A DNA stretch of 27,080 nucleotides, taken from the NCBI RefSeq assembly GCF_002811985.1, contig NZ_NPDU01000062.1:1-27080 (forward strand). The letters run 5' to 3'. The position numbers and the translations under genes were made by a program. How positions within the stretch are numbered: the first letter of the stretch is position 1; the number at the start of each line of letters is the position of its first letter. This DNA is from Leptospira adleri. GTDB lineage: Bacteria > Spirochaetota > Leptospiria > Leptospirales > Leptospiraceae. The notes under the pieces are model-generated. The model was not told the origin of the DNA and made no database searches. It saw nothing but the letters and a program-made list of their open reading frames with translations. Shown piece after piece: positions 1-14,461 of this stretch.

Positions 1-852
1 TTGAATGTTATAAACTTCTTCGAAGGCTTTTTTCTCCGAAGTACTGGAGATCACTCCTAATCCTGCGTATCCGATTCTTCTAAAAGAACCTAAGTAGTAT
101 TGATTGTCTTTTCCTTTGTATCTGGTTTGTCCGTTGCTGATGGAACTTTCCAAAAGATTTTTTACGATCGGATCGTCGGCCAAACTCGTGGGTTGTAAAA
201 TCAGTTTCGGGTCGGAGTGAGCGATCAGTTTCCCGTCGGGCCCCACAAGAAAAAACTGAGTGATCCCGGAAGTTTTGAAAGAATCCAAGATCGAGTCCAT
301 CTTTACCAACGAGACGATGACGGCCGAATTGACTCCGTCTCCCAAGGCGACCGAAAGAAAGAGGACCGGTTTGTGAAAATCGGGAGACACGTTGTAGACG
401 ACCGGCTTTCCGATCTGAGCTTTTTTCTGACCGTTCAAATATTTCCGAACGATCTTGTCCGCTTCCTCTCCGGAAATCTTATATTCTTTTAAGGAGCTAT
501 CGCTCGCGATTCTTTTGATTCCGTTGTAGTCTCCGTTTTCTTTCCGGAATATTTTCAGATAGAATATATCGTCTTCGTTTTCCAGCAGATTGTTCGATTC
601 TTCCGAGCCGGCGACGGATCTTGCGAGGAGCAATGAGCGTTTTGTAAGGGAGGAGATATCCGATCTAACTTTTTGACTGATAACGTCCGTTAGTTTTAAG
701 TTGTTTTCTTTGATTCGAACTTCGTTGTCCGATTTGAAAAAGTAGGTAGCAAGAGCGATGATCACTCCCAAAGAAACTAAAATGATAAAGGAAATGATCA
801 CCATCAGCTTCTGACGGATGTTCCAATTGTATAGATTGAGGAATGAATTCAT
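1..852 (-). CDS. Membrane sensor protein, N-terminal part (cut by window edge)
   Basis: The frame is open from an ATG at 852-850 down to base 1, giving 284 codons with no stop, so the 3' end lies outside the window. The start MNSFLNLYNWNIRQKL is followed by one strong membrane helix at about residues 16-39 and then an apparently extracytoplasmic sensor region. Around residues 195-215 there is a segment reading FLVGPDGKLIAHSD, which resembles the second lobe of Cache-type sensors. In Leptospira such N-termini commonly precede HAMP and adenylate/guanylate cyclase or other signalling outputs, but the output domain is not visible here, so cyclase is only an inference. A weak purine-rich stretch (ACGGAAACG) precedes the ATG. 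The gene is separated from ispG by about 1 kb and probably has its own promoter. Confidence 0.75.
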   Translation of the reverse strand, partial: MNSFLNLYNWNIRQKLMVIISFIILVSLGVIIALATYFFKSDNEVRIKENNLKLTDVISQKVRSDISSLTKRSLLLARSVAGSEESNNLLENEDDIFYLKIFRKENGDYNGIKRIASDSSLKEYKISGEEADKIVRKYLNGQKKAQIGKPVVYNVSPDFHKPVLFLSVALGDGVNSAVIVSLVKMDSILDSFKTSGITQFFLVGPDGKLIAHSDPKLILQPTSLADDPIVKNLLESSISNGQTRYKGKDNQYYLGSFRRIGYAGLGVISSTSEKKAFEEVYNIQ

Positions 853-869
853 AACGTTTCCGTTTGCGT

Positions 870-1225
870 TTTACTTGTTAATAAATTGAGTCTATCTCAT
901 TCAGCCAAACTTATAAAACAACACTATTTTCGGGATTCTCTTAAAATGATCGGAATTTGAACTTTCAGAATCGAGTAAATAACTACTTATGACTAAGATT
1001 TGCGTATTATAAAAAAAGCTTCATTAAAAGTTAAGATATGAATTGAAAGAACGCCCCGGTTTTTTTTGTGTTCCGCACTAAGAAGAGACGATTTTAAAAT
1101 CGGTTTTTTACCGATTTCCTTGCGGTTTTTATAGGAATGGAATTGATTCCCAGCTCGGAAACGGAGCGATTTTGAGAACCGAAAATTCGATATTTAGGGT
1201 GAAGGCCGTCGCTTTAACAAGTAAA
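870..1225. repeat. 12-bp perfect inverted repeat flanking 332 bp
   Basis: TTTACTTGTTAA at 870-881 is the exact reverse complement of TTAACAAGTAAA at 1214-1225. The left arm lies just upstream of the sensor gene start at 852, where an operator or promoter would be expected. In addition AGTAAATAACT occurs directly repeated at 974-984 and 1220-1230. These could be regulator sites or worn ends of a small element; no transposase or target duplication is visible. A chance match in AT-rich DNA cannot be excluded. Confidence 0.4.
1097..1117. terminator. Perfect stem-loop, possible terminator
   Basis: AAATCGGT (1097-1104) pairs with ACCGATTT (1110-1117) around a loop of five T. The stem is eight perfect base pairs. 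The flanking T-run is weak in either direction, so it may be a terminator, a bidirectional stop or a regulatory hairpin. It sits inside the spacer downstream of ispG and upstream of the sensor gene. Confidence 0.4.
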
Positions 1226-1365
1226 TAACTTTTTTTCGGAATTGGGACGAATTTGTACCGCGGAATGAACCGCCGATTTTTCGCAACGTCACTCGCGCTT
1301 GACGGCGAGGGTTCGCTTTTTTTTTAATTTTTGGAAGGTCAGAATCAGGATTCTACTGACAGGCT

Positions 1366-1440
1366 GATTTGTCACAGTTTGATCATTCGCTTCCTGAACT
1401 TTAGCGAATTGCTCCCTATGGATCGCAATTCCGGAAGCTC
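1366..1440. repeat. Palindromic interspersed repeat, copy 1
   Basis: This is a copy of a roughly 77-bp unit that starts GATTTGTCACAG and ends CCGGAAGCTC. It contains nested inverted repeats: GCTTCC pairs with GGAAGC on the outside, GAATTGC pairs with GCAATTC inside, and TCC pairs with GGA around a CTAT loop. It differs from copy 3 at a few bases (for example CAGTTT instead of CAGGTT) and is isolated from the other copies by about 260 bp. Confidence 0.85.
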
Positions 1441-1524
1441 TATCATAACCTGACCCAAGGATGGACTGAAACTTTAAAAGAGTTGTGGTAACAACGACAA
1501 ACTCCTCTGAAAAAGTCGCGCGCC

Positions 1525-1543
1525 CCACCCAGATTTCGGGTGG
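1525..1543. repeat. GC-rich hairpin within a probable second repeat element
   Basis: CCACCC (1525-1530) pairs with GGGTGG (1538-1543) around AGATTTC. The surrounding 1519-1580 stretch is much richer in G and C than the DNA on either side, which suggests an inserted element. I believe similar stretches recur in Leptospira genomes, but this is recollection only and the window contains a single copy. Confidence 0.4.
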
Positions 1544-1627
1544 AGGGGAGCGGTGGCGGGAAAGCTCGGGAGACTTTTCTCTATCACAAAAATGGAATTC
1601 TTACAAACATAAATTCACTCTCATATT

Positions 1628-1645
1628 TGTAGGAACTCCAACAAA
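1628..1645. repeat. Imperfect palindrome containing GTAGGAACTCC
   Basis: TTGTAGGAACTCCAACAA is an imperfect palindrome (TTGT with ACAA, GGA with TCC). Its core GTAGGAACTCC recurs twice at the other end of the window (26943-26953 and 26989-26999). It lies in the same spacer as the larger repeats. Confidence 0.5.
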
Positions 1646-1700
1646 TATTCTTATTCGAAATCTTCTTGATTCCAAATAGGCTCTAAACCTGTGGAAAAAG

Positions 1701-1737
1701 AAATTGCTCCCTATGGATCGCAATTTCGGAAGCTCAT
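1701..1737. repeat. Palindromic interspersed repeat, partial copy 2
   Basis: Only the 3' half of the unit is present, from the inner stem to the end GGAAGCTCAT. The inner stem reads AAATTGC with GCAATTT, whereas all other copies read GAATTGC with GCAATTC. The G-C pair has become an A-T pair on both sides, so pairing is kept. It is immediately followed, without spacer, by copy 3. Confidence 0.8.
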
Positions 1738-1814
1738 GATTTGTCACAGGTTGATCATTGGCTTCCTGAACTTTAGCGAATTGCTCCCTATGGATCGCAA
1801 TTCCGGAAGCTCAT
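1738..1814. repeat. Palindromic interspersed repeat, full copy 3
   Basis: This is the most complete unit, 77 bp, from GATTTGTCACAGG to GGAAGCTCAT. It carries the full set of nested stems and is directly abutted by copy 2 before it and copy 4 after it. One base differs in the stretch before the outer stem (ATTGGCTTCC instead of ATTCGCTTCC). Confidence 0.88.
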
Positions 1815-1877
1815 GATTTGTCACAGGTTGATCATTCGCTTCCTGAACTCAGCGAATTGCTCCCTATGGATCGCAAT

Positions 1878-1879
<2 letters not shown>
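1815..1879. repeat. Palindromic interspersed repeat, copy 4, ends in the ispG stop codon
   Basis: The unit runs from GATTTGTCACAGG through the inner hairpin GAATTGC/GCAATTC and breaks off there. The last bases (TTC, 1877-1879) overlap the ispG stop codon, which on the plus strand is TCA at 1878-1880. It has GAACTCAGCG where other copies have GAACTTTAGCG. In the ispG transcript this places a stable hairpin directly at the stop codon, where it could act as a terminator or 3' end stabiliser. Confidence 0.8.
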
Positions 1880-3866
<1,987 letters not shown>

Positions 3867-3939
3867 AGCGGTTTAGAATTTCCGACTTTTCGGATTTCCT
3901 CTCTATTAAGACAGTCTTCCCGGGAATTGTCGGCCCGTC

Positions 3940-3961
3940 ATTCTCGATTTTTTGCGAGAAT
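3940..3961. promoter_or_regulatory. 7-bp hairpin in the divergent spacer
   Basis: ATTCTCG (3940-3946) pairs with CGAGAAT (3955-3961) around an eight-base loop. It lies in the 181-bp spacer between the start of ispG (minus) and the next plus-strand gene at 4048, so it may be an operator or part of a leader. I see no clear promoter boxes. Confidence 0.3.
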
Positions 3962-4047
3962 CAGGACTCTATTTTTTGCTTCCGGATTTGATTCGGACCT
4001 CCCGAGCTCCGATATATACAAACACAAGCCTTGGAAATAAATTGATT

Positions 4048-4356
4048 ATGGATTTTCCTTCTTTGCAACCCAACGAGACTTACAGAATTCGGGTCACCGT
4101 TGCGATCTATCGCGGCAATATTCTGTCTTATAAAAACGACGTCATCATTCCTTCCGAATATTCTCGGAGAACCGAAGCGAGGGCTCATATTCAAAAAGAA
4201 CTCGGCGAGCGTCTTTTACATTCCAATTTTTTTCGTTCTCCCAGACCCGATTACGATTTGGTGCGTTATACGGAAGAGGCGTCCTGCAACACGTTTTTAC
4301 GTTATAGAATTCTCTCCTTAAAATCGGGAGAGGGTTTGATCAAAGAAAGAATCTGA
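4048..4356 (+). CDS. Conserved-looking hypothetical protein, 102 residues
   Basis: I do not recognise this family. The frame is open from 3952, but the ATG at 4048 (MDFPSLQPNETYRIRVTVAIYR) gives a sensible soluble start, while the upstream extension would be an unlikely hydrophobic-basic leader inside the divergent promoter region. The protein begins with an alternating hydrophobic pattern (YRIRVTVAIYRGNILSYKNDVII) suggestive of a beta sheet, followed by a helical, charged part. There is no signal peptide or membrane segment, so it is probably cytoplasmic. It is followed by an 18-bp palindrome and a T-run that could terminate transcription. Confidence 0.65.
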   Translation: MDFPSLQPNETYRIRVTVAIYRGNILSYKNDVIIPSEYSRRTEARAHIQKELGERLLHSNFFRSPRPDYDLVRYTEEASCNTFLRYRILSLKSGEGLIKERI

Positions 4357-4375
4357 ATTTTCCGTTGGTTATGAT

Positions 4376-4408
4376 TTCTTTCGATCGAAAGAATCAAAGT
4401 TCTTTTTT
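4376..4408 (+). terminator. 18-bp perfect palindrome overlapping a second hairpin with T-run
   Basis: TTCTTTCGATCGAAAGAA (4376-4393) is a perfect palindrome beginning 20 bp after the preceding stop codon. Its right arm AAAGAA (4388-4393) can also pair with TTCTTT (4400-4405), which is followed by more T. The two hairpins exclude each other, as in an attenuator, and the second looks like an intrinsic terminator. Alternatively the palindrome could be an operator for the gene at 4507. Confidence 0.45.
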
Positions 4409-4506
4409 CGGATCGGCTTGTAAGAATTTGGTAATCTCGGATGAACGTAAGAACCGAGCGGGAAAAAAACGAAAGGTCGCTTGTTGCAAGGAAAGCGGAG
4501 AAGATT

Positions 4507-5046
4507 ATGATCTTTTTTTACGGAGTTTTTGCGGACCGTTTCCGATTTGTTTTTTATTTTATGGGAAAAATCCGCTTACAAAGTTGTAAGCAGGTTTTAA
4601 GAAACCCTTCGATTTTGATCTTGTTTCATTTGTTCGCCTCCGCAGCCGGTGCGACGGAACTCAAATACGGGGAATTGTTATTCAAGTGCAGATTGGAGAA
4701 ACCCCGTTGTTCCTCACGCGACGTCTGCGGCATCGAAGTTTTCGGTCATCCGAAGGACAATTCGTATCAGAACTTTTTCGTTACGCTCAATCAAGGCGAG
4801 GAAAAGAACATTCAAGATCCTGAATTTACCTACGATACAAAGGTGGTTCTTCCTGCGACTTACGAAGTCCGAGCCGGAAAGTATACGATCCGCGTAAATT
4901 CTCCCGAATTTCCTCTGCGTTTCTTTTTCGAAATTCTTACCGACTCTAAAAAGCCGGAGTCCGCTTCGATCGGACTTTTTCGAGAGAACAAAACGGACGA
5001 GGATCCGATCCGCTACTACTGTCGTCGGTTGAAGGCGGGATATTGA
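4507..5046 (+). CDS. Predicted exported cysteine-containing protein, unknown function
   Basis: Not a family I recognise. The ATG at 4507 has a good Shine-Dalgarno (GGAG, six bases upstream) and gives 179 residues. An ATG at 4561 (MGKIRLQSCKQVLRNPS) would instead give a textbook signal peptide with a hydrophobic core ILILFHLFASAAGA, so the start is uncertain; the upstream open frame to 4441 is unlikely. The predicted mature protein begins near TELKYGELLFKC. It carries Cys61, Cys68, Cys74 and Cys172 in the 4507 numbering, an even number that fits disulphide bonds in the periplasm or outside. The rest is rich in beta-type sequence. A hairpin follows the stop codon. Confidence 0.65.
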   Translation: MIFFYGVFADRFRFVFYFMGKIRLQSCKQVLRNPSILILFHLFASAAGATELKYGELLFKCRLEKPRCSSRDVCGIEVFGHPKDNSYQNFFVTLNQGEEKNIQDPEFTYDTKVVLPATYEVRAGKYTIRVNSPEFPLRFFFEILTDSKKPESASIGLFRENKTDEDPIRYYCRRLKAGY

Positions 5047-5052
5047 TCTCAT

Positions 5053-5074
5053 ATTCGATTCTTAGGAATCGAAT
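5053..5074 (+). terminator. 9-bp stem-loop after the exported protein gene
   Basis: ATTCGATTC (5053-5061) pairs perfectly with GAATCGAAT (5066-5074) around the loop TTAG, seven bases after the stop codon at 5046. It is followed by TCCGTTTTGTT, a modest T-run. This looks like a terminator, although the stem is AT-rich. Confidence 0.5.
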
Positions 5075-5201
5075 TCCGTTTTGTTCCGTTAGAACGTCTT
5101 TGAATGACTGCGAAGTTTCTCTTCGCTGATTTTTCGAATTCGGGTGGACGTAGTTTCCCTTTGCGGGAATTTTATTTCCTAAATTAGGAGTTATATTCGA
5201 T

Positions 5202-5585
5202 ATGTTACGAAATTTTTTTGTTCCCGTTTTAGCGACCGCGGCATGGATCACTGCATCCGAATTCTTCCGAAATGAAATTTTGTTCAAATCGTATTGGGTT
5301 TTGCACTATGAAAGTAAGGGTTTACGTTTCCCTTCTGAACCGATCAACGGAGCCGTTTGGATCCTATGGTCCTTTTTTCTCGCCGTCGTTCTTTATATTC
5401 TCTCTCGGAAGTTTACGCTTACGCAGACTTTTTTGTTCGGTTGGTTTGTCGGATTTGTCTTGATGTGGATCGTCGTCTGGAATCTGGGAATGTTGCCTTC
5501 GGGTTTATTGATCTACGCGGTTCCCTTGAGTCTTTTGGAAATTTTTCTCGGATCGATTATCGTCAAACGTTTGTCTAAAGATTGA
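5202..5585 (+). CDS. Small integral membrane protein, four helices, unknown function
   Basis: This 127-residue protein is almost entirely hydrophobic. Four membrane segments are visible at about residues 5-21, 48-68, 74-97 and 100-120, with a short charged tail (KRLSKD). Aromatic and tryptophan residues cluster at the helix ends. I do not recognise a functional motif and no enzymatic residues stand out. The ATG at 5202 is preceded by TTAGGAG about 11 bases upstream, a usable ribosome binding site. It stands alone between two hairpin-containing spacers and may be monocistronic. Confidence 0.7.
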   Translation: MLRNFFVPVLATAAWITASEFFRNEILFKSYWVLHYESKGLRFPSEPINGAVWILWSFFLAVVLYILSRKFTLTQTFLFGWFVGFVLMWIVVWNLGMLPSGLLIYAVPLSLLEIFLGSIIVKRLSKD

Positions 5586-5702
5586 ATGCACGTTATGCTT
5601 TCATTGATTCGAAATTATACAATTCCTAACGAGATAGGGTTGTGTGTTTACGAAATTCTTCTTTGAATCGGGTTTTAGAAAATCACGGAGCAGTCCTTTA
5701 AG

Positions 5703-6284
5703 ATGAATTGCATCGAAGCCGTTTATCATCGGTCTTTATATGCGGGCGGGGAACATCTCGACATACGGATCGACGGAGAATTTCTCGCTTCGCTTATAAA
5801 TCGAAATTTTCCGCAAAGAGGCAAGATTCATTTTTTCTCCGCATTCTTAAATCATAGATTTTCGCAATACGAATGGCTCCGTTCGTTCTCTTCTTTTTTA
5901 AATCGAAAATCCGATACAAAGGGTTGGATCGGTCTGGTTCCTACTTTGTTGGATTGGCTTTCGGAGGAGGACGGAAGGGAGATCGTTTGGCGCAGAATTC
6001 TTCCTTCCGTGGGAGAATCGTCCGTTGTGCCGATACTGATGTGTCCTGACGATTGCGATTTTTTTTGCTCCTTGGTGCTCGTGGAAATCGAAAGAACCGA
6101 AGAATTTGTTTTTTGGAAACGATTCGGTTTGGACGAATCCGATTTTAACGTTTCAAATCTTTCGCCTATCGGAAGTAAGGTGAATTGGATTTCCGGCATG
6201 TATGAATATAAATTTCCGATCGGGGATTACCTTGAATTTCTGAAACGTTTCCAATCGGAGTTAGGGGCTGAGGCCGAATTTTGA
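5703..6284 (+). CDS. Hypothetical soluble protein, 193 residues
   Basis: No signal peptide or membrane segment is present. A central block WLSEEDGREIVWRRILP followed by VPILMCPDDCDFFC (residues 109-122) and VEIERTEEFVFWKRFGLD looks like a conserved core of alternating strands. I have an impression of similar proteins annotated only as hypothetical in diverse bacteria, but I cannot name the family. Three cysteines lie close together (114, 118, 122), which could bind metal if the protein is cytoplasmic; this is speculation. The ATG at 5703 has only a distant GGAG upstream. A nested hairpin with a T-run follows 50 bp after the stop. Small orphan genes of this shape are sometimes immunity proteins, but no toxin neighbour is present. 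Confidence 0.65.
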   Translation: MNCIEAVYHRSLYAGGEHLDIRIDGEFLASLINRNFPQRGKIHFFSAFLNHRFSQYEWLRSFSSFLNRKSDTKGWIGLVPTLLDWLSEEDGREIVWRRILPSVGESSVVPILMCPDDCDFFCSLVLVEIERTEEFVFWKRFGLDESDFNVSNLSPIGSKVNWISGMYEYKFPIGDYLEFLKRFQSELGAEAEF

Positions 6285-6335
6285 TCCCTAAAAGAATCTT
6301 CGTTAAACGGAATCCGGATCTAAAAAAAATTTCCT

Positions 6336-6380
6336 AAAAACGCGGACGGTCTGAAAAACCTTGTTTTCTCAGGCGTTTTT
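6336..6380 (+). terminator. Nested stem-loop ending in a T-run
   Basis: AAAAACGC (6336-6343) pairs with GCGTTTTT (6373-6380). Inside, CTGAAAAAC (6351-6359) pairs with GTTTT-C-TCAG (6363-6372) around a CTT loop, with one bulged base. The right arm itself ends in five T. It lies about 50 bp downstream of the stop at 6284 and fits an intrinsic terminator. Confidence 0.5.
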
Positions 6381-6552
6381 CAAGCGAGTGGCCCTGAAAT
6401 CTCCTCGTTCCGGATCGTTCGAAATGTCTTGAATTCCTGAAAACGAAGGGAAAACTGGCGAAGGTTTGCCAAAATGCTCCTTGGGGAAGATTCGAAAAAA
6501 CGATCGAATCTAAGAATGGGGAAAGCGGAAGGCTCCTTAAAGAAAGAATCGT

Positions 6553-7857
<1,305 letters not shown>

Positions 7858-8125
7858 ACTTTTTATAGTTCTTCTTCGATTCTTCTTTTGATCGGGATCA
7901 ACTTCTTCGCCGTACCGTCTGCTTAAAGTTCGAGCAGTTTGTACCAAAGCAAAGAATTCTTTTTCATTCTTCCATTCGAATCGAGTCTAAGATACGGCGA
8001 TCTTATTTTTAGATCTCGATCTCATTGTGGATTCGTTTATCAATGCTTTGAAGAGGGAGGAATTTTATTTCAAACCTATCTTTTAAAAGAATGTTTTCAA
8101 TTTACGCAACTCTCAATTTACTGGC
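7858..8125. other. Upstream part of the spacer before gltB
   Basis: I see no convincing gene here. A 69-codon plus-strand frame at 7939-8148 has no binding site and runs into the gltB leader structure. A short inverted repeat (TTGAT/ATCAA, 7887-7900) about 30 bp after the preceding stop could be a weak terminator. The gltB promoter should lie in this stretch but I cannot place it with confidence. Confidence 0.5.
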
Positions 8126-8195
8126 TTGTAACTGGGGAATTTTGCTGAAATTTCAGCCATAGGCGCGCCCGACGCCTGTTTGTTACCAGGGAATT
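8126..8195 (+). promoter_or_regulatory. Structured leader upstream of gltB, possible three-way junction
   Basis: GTAAC (8128-8132) can pair with GTTAC (8182-8186) and encloses two further hairpins. GCTGA (8144-8148) pairs with TCAGC (8153-8157); this lies in a 14-bp perfect palindrome. AGGCG (8161-8165) pairs with CGCCT (8173-8177). The outer arms also lie in an imperfect direct repeat, TTGTAACTGGGGAATT (8126-8141) and TTGTTACCAGGGAATT (8180-8195), 13 of 16 identical. The structure ends 23 bases before the gltB ATG. It matches no riboswitch class I can name. It may be a regulatory RNA or a pair of protein binding sites around palindromes. Confidence 0.45.
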
Positions 8196-8218
8196 AGGAT
8201 CACGAGGGATTTCGGCAG

Positions 8219-12709
<4,491 letters not shown>

Positions 12710-12856
12710 TAAGATAGGAAAAGAATTCTTTTGGAGGATTGTTTAACGGACGTTAGACGATTTTTCGAAAGAATTCGGTTCCTTTTCGAATAGAATCTTC
12801 TCATTGAAGAATTTTCTAAGAAGTCCGTAAACGGATTTCTTCTCCGGAAAAATACA

Positions 12857-14461
12857 ATGTTAAGAATACACATCGCACTCGCTTTTTTTGCCACGATCCT
12901 TCTTTTCGCCGTCGCAAACCGGCAGCAGAAAAGGGAAATCAATCCCGTCGATTTTAAGTTCCCGGAGGCCGAAAACTCGATCCTCGATCCAGTTTCCGGA
13001 ATCAAAATTCCAGTCACAAAATTCTCCTTTGCGGATCTCAAAAAAAAGGCGAGAAGTATGGCGCATGGACGTTATGTGAAACCGCCTTATGTATCGACTC
13101 ATTTTCTACAGGGATTGAGTTGGGAACAATACAAGAACATTCGATTTAAACCCGAAGCCTCGCTTTGGAAAAAGGAAGGAAATCCCTTTCAGATCCAATT
13201 CTTTCATCCGGGTCATCTTTACAATACGAACGTTTCTCTGCACGAGGTTCGTACCGATTTCGCGAGAGAAATTCCTTACGACGAAAGTTACTTCGATCTT
13301 TCCAAGCTAAAAATTACTGGAGATATTCCGCCTAACCTTGGATATTCGGGTTTCAAAATCCATTATCCTCTCAACACGGAAGAACATACCGACGAGTTTA
13401 CGGTTTTTCAAGGCGCAAGTTATTATAGAATGGTTTCCAAAAAGCAAGTCTACGGCCTTTCGGCGCGAGGGATTGCGATCAACACCGGAATGCCATATCC
13501 GGAAGATTTTCCCGGTTTTACGCATTTTTGGATCGTTCATCCGGACAAAACCGATTCCACCGTTTTCATATATGCGTTGTTAGACGGTAAGACCGCGACC
13601 GGCGCTTACGAATTTCAGATCAGTCCCGGAAAGGTTTCTTCAGTTCACGTGAACGCCGAAGTTACCTTGCGGAACAAAGTCGATCGTTTTGGAATCGCAC
13701 CTCTGACATCTATGTATTGGTATTCCGAAACGAAGGGAATTCCGGAAGGGCAGGCTTATCCGGAATCCCACGATTCCGACGGCCTTTTGATGGAATCGGG
13801 AAAGGGAGATTGGATCTGGAGACCTTTGGACAATCCGAGGAGATCTACGGTCTACAGTTTTTCGGATGAAAATCCGAAAGCGTTCGGATTGATGCAAAGG
13901 GATCGTAATTTTGCTTCGTATCAGGATAACACGATGAAGTATCACCTTCGTCCTTCCGCTTGGGTCGAACCGGAAGGAAGTTGGGGAAAAGGAAGCGTTC
14001 AATTGTTGTTGAATCCTACGATTCAAGATTCGGACGACAACGTGGGAGCCTTTTGGGTTCCGGCTAACGTTCCTCAGCCTTTGGAACCGTACGAATTCAG
14101 TTACACGATACGGTGGTTAAACGAAGATGCGCTTCCCGATACTTTGGCAAAAACTGTCTCGACAAGGATCGCTCCCGTGCCGGGGGAATCCGATATGAGG
14201 GTTTTTTACGTCGATTTTTCAAACGAAAAGTTAAAGGAAATGGACGCCGCCACTTATCTGCAGGCCGCGATCGATACCGGAGATAATGCAGAATTAGCTG
14301 ATTATAATATTCAAAAAATTGAAGAGACTGGGGTTTGGAGGCTCACGTTTCGAGTCGTTCAGAAAAATAAAAATAAACCCGCGGAACTCAAGGCGGTTTT
14401 GAAAAAAAACCAGGAAGACCTGAGCGAAATCTGGACGTTCACTCTTGAATCCGCGATCTGA
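12857..14461 (+). CDS. opgG: Periplasmic glucan biosynthesis protein OpgG (MdoG)
   Basis: OpgG is the periplasmic protein needed for making osmoregulated periplasmic glucans. The 534-residue protein starts with a signal peptide (MLRIHIALAFFATILLFAVA) and the mature part begins near residue 21. Typical family segments are visible: FSFADLKKKARSMAHGRYVKP, LSWEQYKNIRFKPEASLW, QIQFFHPGHLY, FQGASYYRMVSKKQVYGLSARGIAI, DSDGLLMESGKGDWIWRPL and the C-terminal immunoglobulin-like region. Length agrees with the family. It lies 147 bp after gltB and heads a cluster with a small membrane protein gene and opgH, with which it overlaps or nearly overlaps. The binding site upstream of the ATG is weak (GGAAAAATACA). 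Confidence 0.96.
   Translation: MLRIHIALAFFATILLFAVANRQQKREINPVDFKFPEAENSILDPVSGIKIPVTKFSFADLKKKARSMAHGRYVKPPYVSTHFLQGLSWEQYKNIRFKPEASLWKKEGNPFQIQFFHPGHLYNTNVSLHEVRTDFAREIPYDESYFDLSKLKITGDIPPNLGYSGFKIHYPLNTEEHTDEFTVFQGASYYRMVSKKQVYGLSARGIAINTGMPYPEDFPGFTHFWIVHPDKTDSTVFIYALLDGKTATGAYEFQISPGKVSSVHVNAEVTLRNKVDRFGIAPLTSMYWYSETKGIPEGQAYPESHDSDGLLMESGKGDWIWRPLDNPRRSTVYSFSDENPKAFGLMQRDRNFASYQDNTMKYHLRPSAWVEPEGSWGKGSVQLLLNPTIQDSDDNVGAFWVPANVPQPLEPYEFSYTIRWLNEDALPDTLAKTVSTRIAPVPGESDMRVFYVDFSNEKLKEMDAATYLQAAIDTGDNAELADYNIQKIEETGVWRLTFRVVQKNKNKPAELKAVLKKNQEDLSEIWTFTLESAI

Larger units (their letters stand above)
853..1877. other. Repeat-rich intergenic spacer, no convincing gene
   Basis: This kilobase lies between the start of the sensor gene and the end of ispG. 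It holds a perfect 8-bp hairpin (1097-1117), a 12-bp inverted repeat (870-881 with 1214-1225), four full or partial copies of a palindromic repeat (1366-1440 and 1701-1879), a GC-rich hairpin (1525-1543) and a short palindrome of the GTAGGAACTCC type (1628-1645). The only open frames are short and run through the repeats, so I do not call them as genes. Confidence 0.7.

Noticed and set aside
1289..1528. Minus-strand frame of 79 codons and plus-strand frame 1485-1679 as genes
   Set aside because: Both run through the repeat elements, lack ribosome binding sites, and encode peptides that simply translate the repeats.
3952..4047. N-terminal extension of the 102-residue protein
   Set aside because: It lies in the divergent promoter region, overlaps a hairpin, and the internal ATG at 4048 gives a more natural start.
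7939..8148. A 69-codon gene before gltB
   Set aside because: It has no ribosome binding site, odd composition, and ends within the folded leader of gltB.
8126..8195. A known riboswitch (cobalamin, TPP, SAM, glutamine type)
   Set aside because: None of the conserved boxes of these classes is present; only a generic junction can be drawn.
12719..12732. AAAAGAATTCTTTT palindrome after gltB as a terminator
   Set aside because: It has no loop and no T-run beyond the arm, so it is at best a weak hairpin.
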